Source: Hahella sp050299855 (GTDB lineage Bacteria; Pseudomonadota; Gammaproteobacteria; Pseudomonadales; Oleiphilaceae). From it: a stretch of DNA of 64,000 nucleotides. Of the stretch, positions 58,109 through 64,000 are shown piece by piece. Location: assembly GCA_050299855.1 (NCBI GenBank), contig JBNKWQ010000027.1:1-64000 (forward strand). Reading direction: 5' to 3'. Every line of letters starts with the position of its first letter. Positions within the stretch are counted from its first letter, which is position 1. A program made the translations under genes and the position numbers. The notes beneath the pieces are model-generated. The model searched no databases. It had not been told where the DNA came from and worked only from the letters and a program-made list of their open reading frames with translations.

Positions 58109-59113
58109 ATGAAGAACCTTACCTTTTCCTCTCACTATGCTCGGTCAATTCTTTATGGGCTGGAGAAAACAGGTCGTGATATAGAGCCGTTCTTAAAACA
58201 CCATGAAATAGAGCCGGAACTTATTCACGAACCCAAGGCACGAGTGCCTACAGACCAGTTTATCCGTTTGTTCAGGCTGGTGTGGAAAGAGCTGGATGAC
58301 GAATTCATGGGACGAACGACTTCACCATGTCGTGTCGGTTACTTTCATTTGATGGGATCTTTGGTTGTTCACAGTGCTAACCTGGAGGAAGTGATCCGAC
58401 AGAGCATTCGATGCTACCGGCTGTTTTCCAGCGATATTGACATAGCCTTGAATCTGGATGGAGAAGAGGTGGAGCTCAGCCTGACCCATCATAAGCCTGA
58501 GCTGGATCCTGATAACTTTCTGGTCGAGTGGCTGTTAATGGTCTGGCATCGGTTAGTGGGCTGGATGATCGGTCGCAAGATCGTCCTTGGCCACGCGACT
58601 TTCACCCATGCTCTGCCATTGCATTTTGATGAATACCGTTTTGTGTTTCCTTGCCGGTGTTACTTTAAGCAGGCTCGCAACAGCCTGTTTTTCAGCAAGA
58701 AATACCTGCATATGCCGGTTACCCGAACTACCACGGAGCTGGATGAGTTTATCCGCAATTCACCACGGGATTTGCTGATCTGGACCGATGAGGACAATAG
58801 CGTGAGTACGCAGGTACGCCGCCTGCTGGAAAATTCGGAAGAAGAAAAATTGCCCAATCAGGACTGGGTTGCAGAGCAATTACATATGACGGCCAACACG
58901 CTCAGCCGCAAACTCAAGTCTGAAGGCAATTCCTATCAGAGAATTAAGGATAACCTGCGCCGGGATCAGGCCGTCACCATGCTGACAAAGCAGAACTTCA
59001 GCGTTGCCGACATCTCCACCCGGTTGGGTTTCGCAGAACCCGGCGCGTTCTCAAGGGCCTTTAAGCACTGGACAGGTGTCAGCCCGTTGGCCTATCGCAA
59101 TCAGGACCAGTGA
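58109..59113 (+). CDS. AraC-family regulator, OruR-like with Arabinose_bd domain
   Basis: 334 residues from ATG 58109. The N-terminal two thirds (YGLEKTGRDIEPFLKHHEIE; FIRLFRLVWKELDDEFMGRT) match the ligand domain shared by OruR/ArgR-type AraC proteins, and the C-terminal AraC HTH reads NTLSRKLKSEGNSYQRIKDN with SVADISTRLGFAEPGAFSRA and FKHWTGVSPLAYRN. Ends 4 bp before the thiolase gene on the other strand (convergent). Target unknown; control of the thiolase/dehydrogenase pair is plausible. Confidence 0.88.
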   Translation: MKNLTFSSHYARSILYGLEKTGRDIEPFLKHHEIEPELIHEPKARVPTDQFIRLFRLVWKELDDEFMGRTTSPCRVGYFHLMGSLVVHSANLEEVIRQSIRCYRLFSSDIDIALNLDGEEVELSLTHHKPELDPDNFLVEWLLMVWHRLVGWMIGRKIVLGHATFTHALPLHFDEYRFVFPCRCYFKQARNSLFFSKKYLHMPVTRTTTELDEFIRNSPRDLLIWTDEDNSVSTQVRRLLENSEEEKLPNQDWVAEQLHMTANTLSRKLKSEGNSYQRIKDNLRRDQAVTMLTKQNFSVADISTRLGFAEPGAFSRAFKHWTGVSPLAYRNQDQ

Positions 59114-59117
59114 GGGC

Positions 59118-60299
59118 TCAAATCAGCTCAATTGCCAACGCTGTGGCTTCTCCGCCTCCGATGCAGAGCGAAGCAACACCACGCTTAAGGCCTCTCTGCT
59201 TTAAGGCATTGATCAGGGTCACAATAATTCGTGACCCTGATGAACCGATAGGATGGCCAAGTGCGCACGCGCCACCGTAGACATTGACCTTATTCTCATC
59301 CAGTCCCAGCTCCTGAATTGCCAGCAAAGATACTACGGCAAAGGCCTCGTTGATTTCGAACAGATCCACATCGTTCTTGTTCCAGCCAGCCTTGGTTAGC
59401 ACTTTTTGGATCGCTCCAATAGGTGCCAGGGTGAATTCTGACGGTAATTGCGCATGAGTCGAGTGGGCGACAATCTTTGCCTGAGGTTGCAGGCCCCGAT
59501 CAGCGGCTTCCTTTGCTGTGGTCAGTACCAGCGCTGAGGCACCGTCACTGATAGAGCTGGAGTTGGCGGCGGTCACCGAGCCGTTCTGTTTAAAAGCAGG
59601 TTTCAAGGTGGGGATTTTTTCCGGGCGGGCGTTACCGGGTTGTTCATCCATATCGACCAGTGTTTCACCGTTACGCCCTGCAACTGTAACCGGAGCAATT
59701 TCTGTAGAGAACCAGCCGCTTTTAATCGCTGCCAGGGCCTTATTAAGTGAGTTGAGGGCGAAGGTGTCCATGGCTTCGCGGCTGATGTTATAGGCATCAG
59801 CACTGCTTTGGGCAAATACGCCCATGAGTTCGCCTTCATAGGCGTCTTCCAGGCCGTCCAGGAACATTGAATCGATAACCTGGCCGTGTCCCAAGCGCAT
59901 ACCGTTGCGGGCCATGGGTAACAGGTAGGGCGCCTGGCTCATGTTTTCCATACCGCCGGCAATCATGATTTGGTTGGTACCAGCCCTTATCTGGTCATGG
60001 GCGATAATCACGGCCTGCATGCCGGAACCACACATTTTATTCATGGTAGTGCACCCGGATGAGTCAGGGATGCCGGCCTGGCGGGAAGCCTGGCGTGCCG
60101 GAGCCTGCCCCAGGCCCGCCGGTAATACGCATCCCATGATCACTTCCTGGATATCTGCAGGATTGAGTCCGGAACGCTCAATGGCAGCCTTGATGGCAGT
60201 AGCGCCCAGATCAGGGGAGCGTACGGAACTGAGTGCGCCGAGCATTGCCCCCATTGGAGTCCGGGCTGCTCCCAGGATAACGATTGAGTTGTCAGACAT
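59118..60299 (-). CDS. Acetyl-CoA acetyltransferase (thiolase)
   Basis: 393 residues from ATG 60299 (MSDNSIVILGAARTPMGAML); a start at 60356 would add a non-conserved leader. Active residues: CTTMNKMCGSGMQAVIIAHD (acyl Cys), GGACALGHPIGSSGSRIIV (His) and SLCIGGGEATALAI (second Cys). N-terminal and GGMENMSQAPYL blocks are those of biosynthetic/degradative thiolases. Condenses or cleaves acetoacetyl-CoA; next to an acyl-CoA dehydrogenase, so a beta-oxidation-like pathway is likely. Confidence 0.93.
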   Translation of the reverse strand: MSDNSIVILGAARTPMGAMLGALSSVRSPDLGATAIKAAIERSGLNPADIQEVIMGCVLPAGLGQAPARQASRQAGIPDSSGCTTMNKMCGSGMQAVIIAHDQIRAGTNQIMIAGGMENMSQAPYLLPMARNGMRLGHGQVIDSMFLDGLEDAYEGELMGVFAQSSADAYNISREAMDTFALNSLNKALAAIKSGWFSTEIAPVTVAGRNGETLVDMDEQPGNARPEKIPTLKPAFKQNGSVTAANSSSISDGASALVLTTAKEAADRGLQPQAKIVAHSTHAQLPSEFTLAPIGAIQKVLTKAGWNKNDVDLFEINEAFAVVSLLAIQELGLDENKVNVYGGACALGHPIGSSGSRIIVTLINALKQRGLKRGVASLCIGGGEATALAIELI

Positions 60300-60330
60300 A
60301 GCTTGTTCCACCATTAATTTAGTTTGCGGT

Positions 60331-61521
60331 TTAACGACCCAGCAGGGAGCGGGCAATAACTTCCTTCATCACTTCAGAGGTGCCTCCGTAGATTCGCTGC
60401 ACTCGGGCATCCACGAATGCGCGGGAAATAGGGTACTCAGTGGTATAACCGTAACCACCGAAAAACTGCAGGCAGCCGTCAGCAACCCGGCATTGCATCT
60501 CAGTAGCGCTGAACTTGGCCATGGAAGCAGTGGCAGCATCGAGTTCGCCAAGGCTGTATTGTTGAATGCACTGATCGATAAAGGCCTGATTGACCCGGTA
60601 ATCGGTTTCCATTTCAGCGATACGAAAACGGGTGTTCTGCAGTTGCTTTAATTTTTGCCCGAACAGTACCCGTTCGTCAGAATATTTGATCGTCAGATCC
60701 AAAGCCCCTCTGGCAGCGGCGGCACCTATGGCACCAATGACCAGTCGCTCTCTCGGTAGCTCCTGCATCAGGTAGGCAAAACCCTGACCGGCAGCACCCA
60801 GCAATGCAGTGCTGGGTATGCGTAGGTCTTCAAAGAAAAGCTCAGAAGTATCGCCGCAATGCTGGCCGATTTTGTCGAGATTACGGCCACGACTAAAGCC
60901 GGGAAGAGAGGTATCCGCCAGGAACAGGCTGATACCTCGGGATCCGGCAGAAGGGTCAGTTTTCGCCGCAACTATCACCATATCGGCATGTTGGCCGTTA
61001 GTGATAAAGGTTTTGGAGCCGTTTAAAACATAGTCGTCGCCGTCCAGCACTGCGCTGGTACGCATAGCCTGCAGGTCGCTGCCTGCACCGGGTTCGGTCA
61101 TGGCGATAGCGCCGACCGCTTCGCCCGACACCATTTTCGGCAACCACCTTTGTTTCTGTTCCTTAGTGCCCAAATGGCTGACGTAAGGAGCGACGATGTC
61201 AGAATGTACCATCACGTTGGTCGCCAACGCAGCGAATCCCATACGCGCCATTTCTGCACCCACTAACACAGAGAACTTAAAGGGCACGCCGTAGCCACCG
61301 TATTCTTCCGGTAAGTCGACACATAACATACCGGCCTGCCCGAGGGTACGCCAAAGGTCACGGGGCACAATCCCGGCTTTATCCCATTGCTCGTAGAATG
61401 GCCTTACTTCCGTTTCCAGGGCCTTAACTACAGAATCCCGGAACAGCCTGATTTCTTCACTCTCGGTACCATCTTGATTGTTTCCGGTTCCTGCCTGCCC
61501 GCTATGGCTAATATTCGTCAT
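60331..61521 (-). CDS. Acyl-CoA dehydrogenase
   Basis: 396 residues. IAMTEPGAGSDLQAMRTSA, LNGSKTFITNGQHADMVIVA, FFEDLRIPSTALLGAAGQGF, SDERVLFGQKLKQLQNTRFR and DGCLQFFGGYGYTTEYPISR with RIYGGTSEVMKEVIARSL are the flavin- and substrate-binding signatures of the family; the catalytic Glu lies in Y-G-G-T-S-E. Uses FAD and passes electrons to ETF. Cotranscribed with the thiolase downstream (31-bp gap). Confidence 0.93.
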   Translation of the reverse strand: MTNISHSGQAGTGNNQDGTESEEIRLFRDSVVKALETEVRPFYEQWDKAGIVPRDLWRTLGQAGMLCVDLPEEYGGYGVPFKFSVLVGAEMARMGFAALATNVMVHSDIVAPYVSHLGTKEQKQRWLPKMVSGEAVGAIAMTEPGAGSDLQAMRTSAVLDGDDYVLNGSKTFITNGQHADMVIVAAKTDPSAGSRGISLFLADTSLPGFSRGRNLDKIGQHCGDTSELFFEDLRIPSTALLGAAGQGFAYLMQELPRERLVIGAIGAAAARGALDLTIKYSDERVLFGQKLKQLQNTRFRIAEMETDYRVNQAFIDQCIQQYSLGELDAATASMAKFSATEMQCRVADGCLQFFGGYGYTTEYPISRAFVDARVQRIYGGTSEVMKEVIARSLLGR

Positions 61522-61717
61522 TATTCGTTACTCCGACAAATCGACACTCAGAATCAACAGACTCTAAGCAAAGTGTGTCTTAGCCTGGGTTGATAGGCCA
61601 TGACATTTTCAGGCAGGAAATTTGTTAAAAAATTGGTGTGGCAGAAAAAAGCAGTAGGAAAAAGTGACTAAAATAACAGCCCCTTGCCGGGGCGGGGGCT
61701 CCATGGTTTCAATAGGC

Positions 61718-62185
61718 TTATATGCAAGCGGCAATACTAAAAGTAGTGGTAAAGTTAAAGGCAGAAGGGGTCGGCCCTATTTCTTTAATTTGTGCCAACT
61801 TGCCGATGCCTTCCTCCAACGTTGGAGTGTAACCGGCAGGTATCCACCAAAGCGCCAAATAAGTTTGCTTCATGAGTTCAAACCATTCTTTTCTGCGGGA
61901 TAAAAATTCTCGGTGTTGTGTGTTATACACAAAGTGTCTTAATGACTCGACGTCCTGCCAGACAGACAGATTTGAAATTATCAGGGGATTCTCAAACGCC
62001 TGGAATGATAGTGCTGTGCCCGTGTCGTCTTTCAAGCGCCAGACAAACCCTGGGGAGTTTTCCGCCTGGGCGTTAATTCGATCAATATTTTCAATAAACT
62101 CAGCCACGCGGGGATCATCCTGGGGTGCGATCAGCTGGCCTACATTAATTTGGGCCAGGTGGTAGGGGGAATGTGCTTTATTCAT
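61718..62185 (-). CDS. DUF3291-family protein
   Basis: 155 residues. YHLAQINVGQLIAPQDDPRV, AEFIENIDRINAQAENSPGF, VWRLKDDTGTALSFQAFENP and WWIPAGYTPTLEEGIGKLAQ match DUF3291, a dimeric alpha-beta barrel related to antibiotic-biosynthesis monooxygenases. Substrate unknown. It is on the same strand as the AraC gene at 62315 and the acyl-CoA dehydrogenase but about 130 and 200 bp apart from them. Confidence 0.85.
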   Translation of the reverse strand: MNKAHSPYHLAQINVGQLIAPQDDPRVAEFIENIDRINAQAENSPGFVWRLKDDTGTALSFQAFENPLIISNLSVWQDVESLRHFVYNTQHREFLSRRKEWFELMKQTYLALWWIPAGYTPTLEEGIGKLAQIKEIGPTPSAFNFTTTFSIAACI

Positions 62186-62314
62186 ACGTCTTAATGATTT
62201 CCTATGTTGTTAAACCGGGCTGTATACAGAATGAGGCAAGCCAGTACTCATAACTTACCTGAGTAGCAAGAACGGGTATTGAATAAAATTGCGATTGGGA
62301 ATCGTCGAGGAGAG

Positions 62315-63172
62315 TTAATTTAAGGATTGCTGGAACTGGGCTGGAGTCATGGCGGTATGTTTTTTGAAACTGCGCTGAAAATGAGCCTGATCGCTGAACG
62401 CCGTTTTTACCGCCACGTCTGCAATCGGTTGGCTGGCTCTTAACAGCTCTTTGGCATGATTAATACGGACATTCACCTGATAGGCATGAGGGGTAAGTCC
62501 AACCTGCTGCTTGAATAAGCGGATCAGGTGATAAGGACTTAATTGTGCAATGGCGGCCAGGGTCTCAAGTGTGACCTGAGTGTCCGGGTGCTCATGGAGA
62601 TAATCTCTGGCCTGTAATACTGCCGGGTGGTTCTTAATTTCCGCTTCATTGTGGCCATCCCTGCCGTAATGATGAAGCAGTCCACTGATCAGAGCGATCA
62701 AACAGGATTGGGTTTCCAATGCTGACGCAGAATTTAACAGGCCCTGATTCAGCATGATGATTTTTTGGTGCAGGGCTGAGTCGTAAAACACTTCCCGAAC
62801 CTGCGGATGCCCTGAGACGGATATCTTGAGAACATCCTGCATCTGCCGGGCCAGCGATGTCATCCAATCAACGTCCAGATAGAGCATATGATAGCTCCAG
62901 CGCTGGTCGGGTAAAGGGTTGCAGCTATGAATAATATCCGCGTGTGTGGCAACAACAGCCCCGGGACCGATAACCTGGGTGCAGCCATCCTGGTAGTGAT
63001 GGCTTTGCCCCATTTCCACAACGCCGAGTGAAAAGGTGGGATGGCTATGCCGCAGATAACAGTTCTCACTGTTGGAGGCATAGCGGGTCTCCAGGTATGG
63101 CAGCTCTGATGGGCGACAAATTTTATTGAGGGCGGGGCGATGCATTGCTTCCATACCTGGTAATGGAGTCAT
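62315..63172 (-). CDS. AraC-family regulator with cupin sensor domain
   Basis: 285 residues. N-terminal cupin: YASNSENCYLRHSHPTFSLG, VVEMGQSHHYQDGCTQVIGP, HADIIHSCNPLPDQ. The C-terminal HTH has QVTLETLAAIAQLSPYHLIR, LFKQQVGLTPHAYQVNVRIN and IADVAVKTAFSDQAHFQRSF. Close to regulators of amino-acid or LysE-type export genes in the cupin N-domain group, but the target is not evident. Divergent from the secreted-repeat gene at 63527. Confidence 0.88.
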   Translation of the reverse strand: MTPLPGMEAMHRPALNKICRPSELPYLETRYASNSENCYLRHSHPTFSLGVVEMGQSHHYQDGCTQVIGPGAVVATHADIIHSCNPLPDQRWSYHMLYLDVDWMTSLARQMQDVLKISVSGHPQVREVFYDSALHQKIIMLNQGLLNSASALETQSCLIALISGLLHHYGRDGHNEAEIKNHPAVLQARDYLHEHPDTQVTLETLAAIAQLSPYHLIRLFKQQVGLTPHAYQVNVRINHAKELLRASQPIADVAVKTAFSDQAHFQRSFKKHTAMTPAQFQQSLN

Positions 63173-63526
63173 TAAACCAGCTTATAACATAAACCAGATT
63201 CGGCTCTGCTGCCAGCCGTTCAACCTCAGCCTCATTGACCAGCGGTCGAATCAACTTTTAATAACTTAATGCGGTGTCTGGGAAATGTCTCCTCATAAGA
63301 GCTATTTTCTTATGAGAGCTATCACTTAATGGGAGTCAGGCCGGAAATACCACAGTTGTTTAATCGTTCACTCAAACGGTAAGAAAGTATTCTGAGTCTT
63401 TCTGGTGCACTGATAAAAGCCAATGAGAAAAAATAAATTTTTTTGCATCCAAACGCGTCTTCTCTGTCGTCTTTAAGAATGACATTGAAAATTAAACTCC
63501 ACTGGAACACTTAAAAGGAAATTAAA
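63173..63526. other. Gene-free region left of the terminal secreted-protein gene
   Basis: 354 bp. Contains a short direct repeat with ATAAGAGCTAT and TATGAGAGCTAT near 63296. AT-rich near 63430. A minus-strand frame of 62 codons near 63322-63510 is not believable. Promoters of both flanking genes are expected. Confidence 0.4.
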
Positions 63527-64000
63527 ATGAAACTGACAACTTTGACTGCCATCGCTACCTTGTCTGTAATGTCACTCTGCAGTATTAACTCCTATGCTGA
63601 AGGCAAGGCGGATACAGTCGATTATTTCGCCAAAGACAAACACTACAACAATTCCAGCAGCTATCAGGTAGCAACCAATACCGCACAAAGCACTTTTACC
63701 CAGAACGTTGTAAGCAAAGTAAATACCTCCATGGGTGAAGTTTTTGCGACGGCTCAGGGCATGACACTCTATACCTTCACTAAAGATAGTGACTCTGTGT
63801 CAAACTGCTATGAAGGTTGTGTCGGTAGCTGGCCTCCATTTTATGCCAAGCAGGATGCCAGGACCTGGGGCGCTTTCACTGTGATTGCACGTAAGGACGG
63901 CAGCTATCAGTGGGCCTACAAAAACCAGCCTCTGTACACTTGGGTTGGAGATCGTCAGCAAGGTGACACCACTGGACATGGTGTTGGCAACGCTTGGTTT
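63527..64000 (+). CDS. Secreted-repeat (COG4315/PF03640-type) protein, incomplete at window end
   Basis: 158 codons visible, open at the edge. AAAAGGAA precedes the ATG. Signal peptide TAIATLSVMSLCSINSYA, then a spacer and the repeat signature MTLYTFTKDSDSVSNCYEGC, followed by VGSWPPFYAKQDARTWGAFT and WAYKNQPLYTWVGDRQQGDT. In this family the C-x-x-x-C after T-F-x-x-D and the WPP motif are conserved. Function is not known; often near metal or redox genes. Complete repeats probably continue past the window. Confidence 0.8.
   Translation, partial: MKLTTLTAIATLSVMSLCSINSYAEGKADTVDYFAKDKHYNNSSSYQVATNTAQSTFTQNVVSKVNTSMGEVFATAQGMTLYTFTKDSDSVSNCYEGCVGSWPPFYAKQDARTWGAFTVIARKDGSYQWAYKNQPLYTWVGDRQQGDTTGHGVGNAWF

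Noticed and set aside
63322..63510. Minus-strand frame of 62 codons before the last gene
   Set aside because: No ribosome site and no recognised family; region is better explained as promoters.

Overview
The window looks like a chromosomal segment of a Gram-negative gammaproteobacterium, probably a marine or rhizosphere-associated, secondary-metabolite-rich lineage. The evidence is a vibriolysin-type M4 protease, RimK, a ChvE/Ggu sugar system, type VI-like toxin pairs, two outer-membrane beta-barrel or LolA-type proteins, and Shine-Dalgarno-led operons. The species cannot be fixed from the sequence alone. The left end (1-7.2 kb) is accessory DNA. It holds the start of an IS256-type transposase, a decayed glycosidase gene, an AraC/EamA pair, a Tlde1-like L,D-transpeptidase toxin with its DUF2195-like immunity protein, a remnant of a type III secretion SctV gene, a possible second toxin/immunity pair bounded by 72-bp direct repeats, a GNAT gene followed by an integron attC-like hairpin, and a broken ankyrin gene.

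The centrepiece (7.2-31.1 kb) is a biosynthetic cluster of the type II fatty-acid/polyketide kind. A phosphopantetheinyl transferase is divergent from a long plus-strand array: a double-hotdog dehydratase, three ketosynthase/ketosynthase-like (KS/CLF) pairs, one ACP, an alpha/beta hydrolase fused to a double-hotdog thioesterase, a DsbA-fold isomerase, two further FabZ-like proteins, a FabG reductase, a KAS III-like enzyme, three DsrE-like sulfur-relay proteins, a UbiB-type kinase fused to a glutamate-1-semialdehyde-type aminotransferase, a small membrane protein, an MMPL/RND exporter, a malonyl-transferase, a LolA-like periplasmic protein and an outer-membrane barrel. There is a ketoreductase and dehydratases but no recognisable enoyl reductase, ammonia lyase or modular enzyme, so a polyene-like chain carrying nitrogen and perhaps sulfur is the simplest inference. 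A 23-bp element is shared between the cluster's divergent promoter region and the gap before the export genes.

From 31.4 to 39.8 kb there are ordinary genes (EF-hand protein, M4 metalloprotease, rimK, DUF3750 lipoprotein, class I glutamine amidotransferase, VanZ-like protein, NnrU-like protein) separated by repeat-rich spacers, including a pentanucleotide AGGAC array.

From 40.0 to 55.6 kb lies an operon for oxidative use of D-galactose and L-arabinose: a GbpR-like LysR regulator divergent from chvE-gguA-gguB-gguC, then an SDR sugar dehydrogenase, an IlvD/Edd-type sugar-acid dehydratase, ketoglutarate-semialdehyde dehydrogenase, 2-keto-3-deoxygalactonate kinase and aldolase, an SMP-30 lactonase, convergent galM, and a Tas-like aldo/keto reductase. 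Import, mutarotation, dehydrogenation, lactone opening, dehydration and both lower branches are represented.

The right end (55.7-64 kb) holds a periplasmic solute-binding protein, LysR and two AraC regulators, a thiolase, an acyl-CoA dehydrogenase, a DUF3291 protein and the start of a COG4315-type secreted protein. A recurring feature of the window is that gene spacers contain short degenerate tandem repeats (5 to 21 bp units).
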